Assembly (NCBI GenBank): GCA_963930645.1
Contig: OZ005660.1
Location: 243,354,836 to 243,418,835 of the forward strand
DNA length: 64,000 nucleotides
Source: Salticus scenicus
Lineage: Eukaryota > Arthropoda > Arachnida > Araneae > Salticidae
Direction: 5' to 3'
In this document: positions 46,053 through 56,966 of the stretch, piece after piece
Position numbering within the stretch: the first letter of the stretch is position 1
How the letters are laid out: every line of letters begins with the position of its first letter
Notes under the pieces: generated by a model
The model's input: only the letters and a program-made list of their open reading frames with translations
Database searches by the model: none
What the model was told of the DNA's origin: nothing
Program-made: the position numbers and the translations under genes

Positions 46053-46096
46053 TAAGAGTATTGGCGTGCTCCTTCTTCCTTTATTATTATTCTATG
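45887..46096. repeat. 26-bp exact inverted repeat upstream of the zinc-finger array
   Basis: 45887-45912 ('catagaataataataaagg..') is exactly inverted at 46071-46096. The right 61-bp direct repeat copy lies in the loop. It could be a small foldback insertion; no protein is encoded. Confidence 0.7.
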
Positions 46097-46139
46097 GATA
46101 TTGAGCTTTGATTGGTTGGAGAAAGTGTCTACCGCTGCG

Positions 46140-46264
46140 AAATTAACAGCTCGTGACATTTACGCATTCACATAGTAGAAAAGCCATAAGAGTATGAAAT
46201 ATGTTCTAAGTAATTCTCTCACAAAAGTAATCTAAGTACACATTGACGCACTCATACAGGCAAA
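46140..46264 (+). pseudogene. Decayed zinc finger upstream of the array
   Basis: In the frame of the next three fingers one more finger is readable with three stop codons (in the linker, after the second Cys block and before the second His). Its first Cys codon is changed to Tyr. So the array was already decaying at its 5' side. Confidence 0.65.
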
Positions 46265-46523
46265 ATGCCATATGTGTGTGAAACATGTACTAAAGACTTC
46301 TCCCAGAAAGGTCATCTAAATATACATATACGCATTCACACAGGAGAAAATCCATACGCATGTGAAATATGTTCTAAAGGATTCTCTAACAAAATTAATC
46401 TAATTACACATTCACGCATTCACACGGGTGAAAAGCCATATATGTGTGAAATATGTTCTAAAAAATTCTCTGACAAGAGTTCTCTTAATAAACATTTACG
46501 CATTCACACAGAAGAAAAGCCAT
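46265..46523 (+). CDS. C2H2 zinc-finger gene, left part, split by insertion
   Basis: Three canonical C2H2 fingers (first cysteines at residues 5, 33 and 61 of this piece) with TGE(N/K)P linkers end at HTEEKP. The frame then runs into the terminal inverted repeat of the 13.48-kb insertion and stops at 46579 after about 18 foreign residues. Joined to the right part (60010 on) minus one AT, the linker reads EEKPYVCEIC without shift, giving an 11-finger array. The role would be DNA binding in the nucleus. No effector domain or real start is seen, and a dead finger lies upstream, so whether it was functional when hit is uncertain. Confidence 0.75.
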
Positions 46524-46800
46524 CCCATACAACCAAATTAGATCCAGCGATCATCCGGAGACTATCACATGCAGGATAATACCTTATCCGCTGGATGCTG
46601 TGAAATATCCTGTCACCAACCGGTGGATGTTCAGTGGTTTCCAGAAGGAGACACCACTGCATGTCCTTCGGATGTCTTTTATCTGATAATTTCAGGATGG
46701 AGTTGTTATTCAGAGGAGATCCAGTGACAAGTAGAAAAATACATCGCTGTGCGTCCTCCGGATGTCTTTTTGAGATAGTTACAGGATGCTTTCAGGATAT
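46524..46800 (+). repeat. Left TIR and subterminal motif region of the 13.5-kb insertion
   Basis: After the 14-bp TIR and a 'gatcc' block come repeated 'cggatgtct', 'ggtggatgttc', 'caggatg' and 'ccagtgacaag' motifs in both orientations. Similar motifs occur at the right end and near 42040-42130. Confidence 0.7.
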
Positions 46801-46801
46801 T

Positions 46802-47255
46802 ATGACACAGGTCTACATTAAAATTTTGATTTAATAATTTTAGCTGATCTTTATGTTTTTTGGCGAGTTGAAACTAAAAATGAAGCCAGTTTTTCTCTAT
46901 CACTATCACATATAGATTTTTGTTAATACAGGGTGCCTACCTATATAATTTCTTTCATTACTCCTCTACCACTGTAATGGTAAGTTTTATAGTATGTTTC
47001 CATGATTAATTAGTCATGAGTACCTATTGTTGTTATTGTGCAGCACTAGTGCGACACAAAACGCTATCAACCAACCTATTGTTATGATGGTATATGTAAG
47101 ACATTATGTCACTAAACACCTTGTATTGACAAAAATCTATATGTGACAGAGAAAAACTGGCTGCATTTTTGGTTTCAACTCGCCAAAAAATATAAAGATC
47201 AGCTAAAATTATTAAATAAAAATTTTTCAACATCATTTTTGTAGACCTGTGTCAT
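46802..47255. repeat. Foldback with ~135-bp arms
   Basis: 46802-46934 is repeated inverted at 47115-47255 with about 90% identity ('atgacacaggtctaca', 'tttagctgatctttat', 'ggcgagttgaaac', 'cagtttttctct'). The loop of 180 bp has no ORF. It is either a nested MITE or part of the host element. Confidence 0.85.
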
Positions 47256-47500
47256 TATCAGTACTTATTATCATGTTTCTATTAAATTCGATTCTTGTTT
47301 GTTTGTTTGTGTGTCCAGTACAAATCTTGCAATCGATTTTTACAAACTTTTACCATTTGAAGTGAAAACTTTTGGGTGAACAGAAATCATTGAATCCGCG
47401 TCATCGTCAGCAAACGCTTTCCATCCTTGTATGATACAAATAATGTATCATACAATTAACTTGCTAATGTGAAGTGTTAATAATTATATACTGTATATTG

Positions 47501-48630
47501 TTTTAAAATCTGGTGCGGCTCTACACGTCTTCTCTCATCCCCGGACACTGTCTCTTAAAGATTGCAGCCGGAAACGTTGCAGTTAGACCTCTCAGAACCG
47601 TCATGAAGGCCAAAGCCGCCATTTTTCTCACGTTTTTACAATCTGGTGCGGCTTTACACGACTTCTCTCATCTCCGGACACTGTCTCTTAAAGATTGCAG
47701 CCGGAAACGTTGCAGTTAGACCTCACAAAACCGTGATAAAGGCCAAAGCCGCCATTTTTCTCACGATTTTACAATCTGGTGCGGCACTACACGACTTCTC
47801 TCATCTCCGGACACAGTCTCTTAAAGATTGCAGCCGGAAACGTTGCAGTTAGACGTCACAGAACCGTCATAAAGGCCAAAGCCGCCCTTTTTCTCACGTT
47901 TTTACAATCCGGTGCGGCTCTACACGACTTCTCTCATCTCCGGACACTGTCTCTTAAAGATTGCAGCCGGAAACGTTGCAGTTAGACCTCACAAAACCGT
48001 GATAAAGGCCAAAGCCGCCATTTTTCTCACGTTTTTACAATCTGGTGCGGCTCTACACGACTTCTCTCATCCCCGGACACTGTCTCTTAAAGATTGCAGC
48101 CGGAAACGTTGCAGTTAGACCTCACAAAACCGTGATAAAGGCCAAAGCCGCCCTTTTTCTCACGTTTTTACAATCTGGTGCGGCTCTACACGACTTCTCT
48201 CATCTCCGGACACAGTCTCTTAAAGATTGCAGCCGGAAACGTTGCAGTTAGACGTCACAGAACCGTCATAAAGGCCAAAGCCGCCATTTTTCTCACGTTT
48301 TTACAATCCGGTGCGGCTCTACACGACTTCTCTCATCTCCGGACACTGTCTCTTAAAGATTGCAACCGGAAACGTTGCAGTTAGACCTCACAAAACCGTG
48401 ATGAAGGCCAAAGCCGCCATTTTTCTCACGTTTTTACAATCTGGTGCGGCTCTACACGACTTCTCTCATCTCCGGACACTGTCTCTTACAGATTGCAGCC
48501 GGAAACGTTGCAGTTAGACCTCACAAAGCCGTGATAAAGGCCAAAGCCGCCATTTTTCTCACGTTTTTACAATCTGGTGCGACTCTACACGACTTCTCTC
48601 ATCTCCGGACGCTGTCTCTATTGCAGTTAG
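47501..48630 (+). repeat. 133-bp tandem array, about 8.4 units
   Basis: Units start with 'tctggtgcggctctacacga' and repeat every 133 bp with more than 90% identity. Units 3 and 6 share 'cacagtctc' and 'gacgtcacagaaccgtcat', which suggests a three-unit higher-order step. Since 133 is not a multiple of three, the 68-codon frames seen in each unit shift from one to the next and are artefacts. It is GC-richer than its surroundings. Confidence 0.95.
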
Positions 48631-48839
48631 CGCATTAAATAAAATTGTAATATAATTTTTGTAGTAGTAGTATATATTAATGAATAAAAAAACACTTCAT
48701 TTAAAAGTATTTCCTACACAATAAAATATTTTCTGACGATTCAAGAAATACACACGTAATTGTTCACGTTTTCACTTCTGTCGGCACTCCCGAAGTGCAA
48801 CTGTTTTTTTTTTTTTTTTACCATTTTTAGCCTAGATTT

Positions 48840-50527
48840 TCGGGTCCTTACTAACTAACTTCCCGACTAGCTAGACATTTAAAACTTTCAGGAGAATTCA
48901 GTACAATGTGACAATGCATTTTTTTAATACTTTTTAGCCAACTGTTTTGGGTCCATTGGCAGCGTTTATATGATTCAACAGAAAATTTATTTAAATAACT
49001 TCCTGATTAGCTAGACATTTGAAACTTTTAGAAGAGTTCAGAACATGGTGACAATGCATTTTTTTACTATTTTTGGGCAACATTTTCAGGTCTCTGCTGC
49101 CTTTGGCAGCATTCATATGATTCAACAGAAAATTTATTTCAATAACCTCCCGATTAGCCAGACATTTGAAACTTGTAGAAAAGGTCAAAACATGATAAAA
49201 ATGCATTTTTTTTTTTTTACCATTTTTAGCCAACTTTTCGGGTCCCTGCTGCCTTCGGCAGCGTTTATATGATTCAATAGAAAATTTATTTAGCTCGATT
49301 AGCTAGACATCCTCCCGATTAGCTAGACATTTGAAAGTTGTAGAAAAGCTCAAAACATGATAACAATGCATTTTTTCCCGCACTTTTAGCCAACATTTTC
49401 GGGTCCCTGCTGCCTTCGGCAGCGTTTATATGATTCAACACAAAATTTATTTAAATAACTTTTTGAATAGCTAGACATTTGAAACTTTCAGAAGAGTTTA
49501 GAACATGTTGACAATGCATTTTTTTAGTACTTTTAGCCTACTGTTTCGGGTCCCCGTTGCCTTCGGCAGCGTTTATAAAATTCTACGTTATATAATTAAT
49601 AAATATAATAAGCCTTAAAACATTCTTCATGCTTGGCCGAGAATATTTTCGGCTGGGCGCCCAGCTCTTTTCAAACGACTTCAACTGTGCCGGATTTCTC
49701 AGAATTGTGAAATCGACTATAAAAGACTACCATTCTGAGAAATAATGAAATCAACTATAAAAGACTACCATTCTGAGAAATAATGAAATCAACTATAAAA
49801 GACCACCATTCTGAGAAATCCGGCACAGATGTAGTCATTTGAAAAGAGCTGGGCACCCAACCGAAAATATTCACGGCCAAGCATGAAGTATGTTTTAAGG
49901 TTTATTATATTTATTAATTATGTATAAAGTATTTCATTTTAATTTAATTTTATTAAGTGTTCAACGTTATATTTTTTAAATAACTTTCCGAGTAGCTAGA
50001 CATTTGAAACTTTCAGAAGAGTTCAGAATACGGTGACAATGCATTTTTTTAATACTTTTTGCCTACTGTTTCGGGTCCCCGCTGCCGTCGGCAGCGTTTA
50101 TATGATTCAACAAAATAACTATTTAACTAACTTTCTGATTAGCTAGAGATTTGAAAGTTTCAGAACATGGTAACAATGCATTTTTTTAAATACTTTTAGC
50201 CAACTATTTTGGGTTCCTGCTGCCTTCGGTAGCATTTATATGATTCACAAAACATTATTTAACTAACTTCCCGACTTGCTAGAATTTGAAACGTTTAGAA
50301 AGCTCAAAACATGATAACAATGCATTTTTTAAATACTTTTAGTCAATTGTTTCCGGTCCGCCTTTAGTATTATTTATATGATTCAACAATCATGTAATTT
50401 CCCGACTAGCTAGACATTTGAAATTTTCAGAATAGTTTAGAACACGGTGACAATGCATTTTTTAATACTTTTAGCCAAATTACTTCGGGTCCCTGCTGCC
50501 TTTGGTAGGATTTATATGATTCAACAG

Positions 50528-50528
<1 letters not shown>
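48840..50528 (+). repeat. Diverged 140-165-bp tandem array
   Basis: About nine to ten units carry 'gctagacatttgaaactttc', 'gacaatgcattttttt', 'gccttcggcagcgtttatat' and 'gattcaaca' in order. The T tract and the spacer vary in length. A palindromic MITE interrupts it at 49588. It ends at a 30-bp A tract. Open frames inside are by-products. Confidence 0.9.
49588..49927. mobile_element. Palindromic MITE nested in the tandem array
   Basis: 340 bp with about 120-bp arms ('aataagccttaaaacattct' with 'ccagctcttttcaaacgact', against their inverse). In the loop are three direct copies of a ~42-bp block 'aaatcaactataaaagacta'. It splits one array unit, so it arrived after the array formed. A target duplication is not clear. 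Confidence 0.85.
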
Positions 50529-50558
<30 letters not shown>

Positions 50559-50998
50559 ATGGTATATAAAAAAAAAATCCTTTTTTTCTTGTAATCATTT
50601 TATAGATATATATCTGACAAGAGCATATCTTGCAATTAGTATTTATTTGAGTGACTGAAGAACATTTTTAAAAATATTCATAAATTTTAATTTGTTAAAT
50701 CTATATACATATAAAATCGTTTGTCCTGAATGAGTGAGTAATTCATCATCGCCAAGCCGAAACCCTTGGACCTAGAAGCATGGAATTGGGAGAAAACATT
50801 CCTCCTGTGACATAGAATAAGAAGCGATTCTACGAAGCTCTACTAAGAAGCGATTTTACAAATTTTTCCCCCCTCTTCCACAAGGAGGGGGGGGGGAACG
50901 TTATTCTAGAAGATTAATTGACTAAAAATTCATAAACACACATATTATTTCTTTTATAAAATACTTAATAAATTTATTTAATAAACATTAACTAGTAT

Positions 50999-51035
<37 letters not shown>

Positions 51036-51834
51036 TAATATTCTTTATAGGATTATTAAAAAATTATAAAACGACTTTATTAAAAAAACATTTTATAACA
51101 ATATATTCTTACCTTTTCCTCTTTCAGCTCTACATTGCACATTCTTATTTTCTACTACAGGGCTACTGTATTCATGTTAAAGCCAATTATCTCACACAGT
51201 CACAAACTGAAATGCCCCACCCATTAGGCTCCATCACTTCAATACATTTATCTTATTGCACTTTTTTATATTTAATTATGGTCAATCGTGTATTTTTGTT
51301 TTTATGCAATTTCACATTAATTCCAAGGCAATAATCCTCATAGTATATATTTATAAGAGATATTGTTCTATTCTCACAAGTTATGTAAATAATTATTAGA
51401 AATTTCTGTGACAGAATTTTTCATAATTTAAGGAATTTTAGTTTAATATATTTCCTGATTTAGGAATTTTTTCAAATTTTTAGCGACTGTCAAGAGAAAA
51501 CTTATATAGTAGAAATTTAAGAGTACATTTTGTAAATTACTAACACTTGTTTAGATTTACAAAAACTTTACTTACAATTTATTGGTTACAATAATAAAAA
51601 GAATGTTCATCACAACTATCCACTTCTTTTTCATGTACTTTTAAGATTTTTAAAGTAGGGTTACAATCTGGCCTTTAATTTTTTATTAACTTAAAAAGCT
51701 TGTTAAACAGAGTGTCTATTCTTTAATGGTTTGGCAAGTATATTTTTAAAAATTCCAGTTTGGGATAAATGCACATTTGGGTAAAATTCTGACATTCATT
51801 GATGTTAATGAAATCAAATTTTTAATAACTTACA

Positions 51835-51865
<31 letters not shown>

Positions 51866-52731
51866 AGAATATACATTATCAATGATGTTCATGCTAGAAT
51901 CATACATGATATCTTTAAACTGGTTGGACATCTGTACAATGAAAACAACCCTTACAATGCATATTTATGTGAAATCTTGTTCTTTTTTACCCTTGTTAAG
52001 AAAAAAAAAAAAATCTGAATAACTTAAAATTAGATAGCTGAAAATCATTTATGTTCTTGCCAGCATTTTAATTGACAGTTAAAAAAAAAAAGGAAAAGGG
52101 TTTCATAAATGCTTATGTTTCCTAAATCTGCAGGATAATGAAACAAGTCAAACACGGTGGTATTCTTCTATAAGGAAATTTGAAATTAGAATTATCAAAT
52201 ACTTGATATATACATTTAAATTTTAAATTAACCTTTCATATTAAAAAAAATCTCCATTGTTACATTATTCCATGTTTAACAAAACTGATTTTTAATATTT
52301 GTTTTGAAATTATAAAGCATCAAAAAACTAACTGTACTTTTAAACTGTATGCAGGAATTTCACAGTTGCAAGTTTTCTTGAGTATATTTTATTAAAAATT
52401 TCCTCATAGTATCACATGTTTAGCTCTGGGTAGTGACAGGTGATGTCTGTTCTTAAAAAAAAAAGATGTACAGAGTTTATTATTATTATTATTATTATTT
52501 TTTTTTTTTTTAAGTATAAACACAGTATCGATATTAGATGTTTATATAACATTTGTTAAAACAATAGACTTGAAGTAGTCATATTTCTTACCATATTTTT
52601 GAATATTTATTGTGATATGTTATTTGGTTCATAATTTTTAAATTACACCTTAACACGAAAATCTATTCTAATAGAAAAGTTCAAAATATCGAATAAAAAT
52701 CACAACACACACACATCTGCCAACATTCTAA
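50529..52731. other. AT-rich DNA inside the insertion
   Basis: No coding exon was recognised. It has poly-A/T tracts at 51002-51032 and 51836-51860 and a C/G stretch near 50870-50896 followed by unremarkable AT sequence. Untranslated exons of the minus-strand gene could lie here. Confidence 0.4.
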
Positions 52732-52757
52732 TTAATATTCTGTATTATTGTTAGTAC

Positions 52758-52832
52758 CTGCTTCTTTATTCACATCTTGGAGAATTTGGCAAACACTCAT
52801 ACCCCTCATGATGTGAAGGACACTCTCTTCTG
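52758..52832 (-). CDS. Candidate exon downstream of the DUF4806 exons
   Basis: A pyrimidine-rich acceptor ending 'cttctag' leads into 75 nt open in one frame, reading EESVLHIMRGMSVCQILQDV and NKEA, then a 'gtacta' donor. If not spliced there, the frame runs 8 more codons to a stop at 52732. The composition is protein-like but no family is recognised. It may belong to the same minus-strand gene. Confidence 0.3.
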
Positions 52833-53106
52833 CTAGAAGATTAGTCGCAGGTGAAAAAAAAAAATTTGATGCCAGCAACTGTTTTTTTTTTTAAGTATAT
52901 ATAGATTTACCTCACTGCTGAATTATTACTATCTTCTTTGTTAATTACTGGTTTTATTTACCTTTTGATATTGAAAATCTTAATTTGTGAAATTTAGAAG
53001 AATTCAATATTTTAATAATACCAACTCCAAAACACATAAAAAAATTTAATGCACTTTTATTTTATATTAACACTTTTTTGTTTTTCTGACATAAAATTTT
53101 CTCTCT

Positions 53107-53177
53107 TTAGCATGTCGCAACTATAATATCTTCAATCTATGCCCTTGTCACACTGTTATATTCCATTTCAACTGCAT
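53107..53177 (-). CDS. DUF4806 gene, exon 3 candidate
   Basis: A 'ctgtttgtttcag' acceptor is followed by two bases that complete the split codon of exon 2 to Asp. The frame then reads AVEMEYNSVTRA and a TAG at 53137. Past the TAG the same frame gives IEDIIVATC and a second stop at 53107. DUF4806 domains end in a similar 'IVDAV....' helix, often followed by an acidic helix. So the TAG could be the natural end or a nonsense mutation in a slightly longer protein. Confidence 0.6.
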
Positions 53178-53739
53178 CTGAAACAAACAGTTTGTTAAGT
53201 TTAAAACTTATGTATTAAAAATAAATATATAAATATATAAGAAAAAAAATATGGATATATATATATTAATGTTTAACATAGCCAAAAATTGATCTAGATT
53301 TTTGGGATGAGACTTTAAAATAAGCTTTATTTTCTTAGATTACTCTTAATTTTCTTTAATGTTACTTTAGAAGACATATAAAACAATTGCTTTTATTTAA
53401 ATATAAATTATTATTTCTTAATTATTCTGGATAATCTCAATTTAATGATAATTAAAAATAACAATTACGTAAGAAATTTCTCAAATAATTTAAAATTTTA
53501 AAAATTGAATTTTTACAGATTCAGTTAACTGTATTTTAATATTTGACAAAAAAAATTAATTTCAGATTTAACAAACTTGAATATTCAGTAATATGTCTGA
53601 AATATAAAATGTTCAGCACATTTGTACGTGTAACAGTGATTCTGCTAGTTTTTCAAAATCATATATGCCATGCTCTTGTACTCATGTTCGTTCATCTGTT
53701 TCATTTCTTTCAATGAACTTAGAACGCAGCATAAAAGAT

Positions 53740-54115
53740 CATGGCTAAGCTTTGTATAGTGCATCCATTGGTGATTTCTTATGCAGTAATGATGTATCAA
53801 CCCTTTTTCTTTGCAACCTTTTTGTAATGGAACTTCATTTTTGCATATCAGAACTTTGTTTTTGAATTAATATCAGCTGTTAATGTGTGTTTATTGTAGT
53901 GGAGATAAATGTTTTTATTATTATTAAATTTTTTAAGAATGGTTTTGTGACCCTTTTGCGAATTTCATAATTGCACTAAGCTTTAGTATAAAACATTCAT
54001 TGGTGATTCGCTGCACGGCGATGTGGTTTGGTTTATTGACATTTTTACTCATAATCTTTTCGTATTGGAACTTTGTTTTTAATGTCGCTTCGTTGGCTGT
54101 TTGACTGTAATTGTT
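53740..54115. repeat. Diverged direct repeat inside an intron
   Basis: 53745-53870 and 53980-54110 share 'aagctttgtatagtgcatcc'-like and 'attggtgattcnt' blocks and 'ttggaacttt'. The stretch lies between the second and third DUF4806 exons. No coding frame. Confidence 0.45.
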
Positions 54116-54850
54116 AACATATAGCTAAATTAAACTATTTGTATTGAGCACAGAATCTACAGTTAGAAGCAGTCATTTGTTTGAACGTTATATATGTTTT
54201 AGGTAGTAAAAGACTAAAAGTTTTGAACAAATCAACTTTTATTAAAAATCTTTTCGCCTATAAAATTTAACAATAATAATAGTAAATGTAAAAAATATAA
54301 CAATAGTATTTTAACAAAAATTTGCTGGGTTAAATTAGATAACAAATAAATATCAATGAAAAATTTAATTATTTTGGCATATGTCAATAATTACTGGCAA
54401 AATAGGAACTATCCAATAGTTTTAATTTAGTAATCTTAAAAAGTATCTTATAAAGAACAATTCACACATTAACTTTACCTATGTTCCTAATTTTACTTTA
54501 ATTTACCCAACAAGGACTAATTTAATGCATTCTAATGATTAATTTTTTTTTTTTCAACTATCTATATTATTTCAGCACCTGAATTTTCAATGGCATGAGT
54601 ACTTCCTTGAAACATATCACATATCACAAATCGTAATAATAATAATTATTACTATTATAATATTTTATAAATTTTTCAAATACCATTTGAGTAATTTTGA
54701 TAAACTATAATTCTACTCAAAAGTATAGTTTTAGACAGTTTAAAACACTAGGGTTTTGGGCAGTATGGTAAAAACCATGGTTTCCGAAACCTTGCTAACC
54801 GTGAGATAAAGCACAACTGAGAATTTTAAGCATTTCAACATTTAACTAAC

Positions 54851-55010
54851 CTACTATAATACAACAGATCTTTAGATTAGAAAACTTTAGTTTTTCATTG
54901 GTCCCAATCCAGTTATAGTACACAGGTACATCTTCGGTAAATAGATATGTCATAATGCGTCGTGCATGGTCTTGGAACATAGTTCCACCTAATCTTCTTA
55001 ATTTTGTCAT
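54851..55010 (-). CDS. DUF4806 gene, exon 2
   Basis: The exon runs from acceptor 'ttcttatttag' to donor 'gttagt' and codes 53 residues plus one base. It reads LRRLGGTMFQDHARRIMTYL, then LFTEDVPVYYNWIGT and LKFSNLKICCIIV. These are the central LGG, R-R-I-(M)-.-L-(F)-T and YNW.G..(E)K.(K)F..L signatures of DUF4806, a domain of unknown function found in arthropod and cnidarian proteins, some from mobile elements. Frame and phase fit exon 1 (phase 0) and exon 3 (phase 1). It lies inside the 13.5-kb insertion on the minus strand. Confidence 0.75.
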
Positions 55011-55548
55011 CTAAATAAGAAAAATATCCACCTGTTAAACAATTGCAACAAATTGAAAAACTATGCATTAATTAAACAATGAAAGATATATTAAATATGA
55101 TTAATTCACAAAAGTTTTTTTTTTTTTTTTTTTTTTTTTAAGGTAGAAATAAATTATATTTATATTAGACTTTTGATTAATTTGCAATAACTTTTATGTA
55201 CATTACGTAACATGTAATTTTAGTTTAAAAAAATTTTCCACAGGTACTGCTTTAATTATAAATTTTTTTAGAGTGGCACAGTGCATTGAACAATGCACCT
55301 AGGATTCTAAGTGTTGAGTGTGACTGCCATCATCATTCATGAGAATGGCCGTCAGGCATTATGCATTGGGAAATATACTGAAGTTCAATCATTATACTGA
55401 AGTTCAACTAACAATGTTCTATCTGTTAACATAATCATGATTTTCTTTTAAGTATGATTAACTGCAGCAATAAGTAATAAATTTTTAATTTAAATATTCG
55501 CTTACATCTGAAATTAAATGCAACACATAGTCAGATTACTATACATAC

Positions 55549-55701
55549 CAAGTAGTTCTGCATATTATTATCATCCAAGTCCATTTCAAAATCTTCCACC
55601 TCTTTAATTGTTGTTAGGGGAAATTTTCTAGTTAATTCAATTTGTCTGGAATCCTTTGATTCAGATATGGATAGGAAAGTGAAAGGAAGGGGGGGGGGGA
55701 A
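55549..55701 (-). CDS. DUF4806 gene, exon 1 of the visible set
   Basis: 51 codons from acceptor 'ctatag' to donor 'gtatgt'. A proline-rich start, then SESKDSRQ, then RKFPLTTIKEVEDFEMDLDD and NMQNYL, the N-terminal FPL.T..E.E.FE..L motif of DUF4806. An 11-C run at its start encodes the prolines and is a likely place for sequencing or length errors. Upstream exons, including the start codon, were not found with confidence; a weak open stretch at 56058-56150 on the same strand reads like a helix but lacks good splice sites. The gene's product cannot be placed in a pathway. Confidence 0.7.
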
Positions 55702-56915
55702 CTATAGTTTACTTAAGTAAATTAACAAAAAGAAACTAGCACATAGTGAGTAATATCAATCAAAAAACTTTTTTCTACAGTATTTAAATATATTAAATAG
55801 CCTAAAGATTTTATATATAAGGAAGATAGTAACAGCAGAAATGTTTAGGTTTTCATAAGAATCCACTTTTTTCATGGTTTCTAAAATTTATGTACTTTTG
55901 CGTAAGTTTTTGAACATTGCTACCAACCAGTTAAAATTCAGAAAGAAATATTAATATTGCTTACCACAAGAAACATTTTACATATGTATTTTGGTGGAAT
56001 TTAAACAAACAGAAGCTCAAAATGAAAAATCAAAATTCATTTCCCTTTAAAAAAGTTCATTGTGAGAACTGAGAACTTTCACAGCTTTCCCCAGAAGCAT
56101 CAAGATTAATTTCATTCTTTCCTCCAAGACTCAAAATCTATCTAAAACTGCATTACAAAATTCAATTTAAATTTATTACAAAAAAAAAAAAAAAAAAAAA
56201 AAAAACTTTACTGAGATTAACCTATGCAGATTTTAATAAAGACTTCAGAAAAGATCATAGAAATGATATAAAAATTTAACTTAAAAATTATGTTACTTTT
56301 ATTTATTTTTTAAATAATTAGATGTAAATTTTTTGCACCATGAATTTAACATATTAAAAAAAGATAAAACTATCAACATAGAAAATTATTTTCAAGATGT
56401 AAACAAATGTTTTTTAATAAAACAAGGCATACAGAAGGGTTCCAATTAGGGTGGGAGAATCTTGCTTTCATTTATTTACTTTCTCACCCATTTTCAACAT
56501 TGAGTGAAATTTGTGCACTCTTCTGAGACCAATTATTATTACTTGGGGGGGGGGACTGAAAATAGGTTATTCAAAAAATTGAACAATCTTGAAATTAAAG
56601 AACTTTCACAAAATTTAACAAATTTAAATACACTTCACAAATTTTAGAAGTTCTCAAAAAATTTTAGTATTGAAAATTATACATTTTGCTAGTCATCTGC
56701 AAAAATAAAATACATTACATTTCTACAATGAAACACCAGAAAAAAACAAAATTACTTTTAGGAAAAATACTAGCTAAGTCAAAATAATAATAAGTTTTAT
56801 CAACTTTTAGTGGAATAATTGCCTATTCCATTGAACAGCAGTTTCAAAAAAAAAAAAAAAAAAAGAGAGAGAGAGAGAGAGAACAGATTTAAGCAATTAA
56901 ATATAACGAAAAATT

Positions 56916-56966
<51 letters not shown>

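Noticed and set aside
46580..46834. Open frame at 46634-46834 in the left end of the insertion
   Set aside because: It lies in the subterminal motif region; its residues derive from repeated ggatgtct motifs.
47513..48638. Eight overlapping 64-68-codon frames starting MRLYTT or MRHYTT
   Set aside because: They recur every 133 bp because of the tandem unit, which is not a multiple of three, so they cannot form one protein; no start context or domain supports separate peptides.
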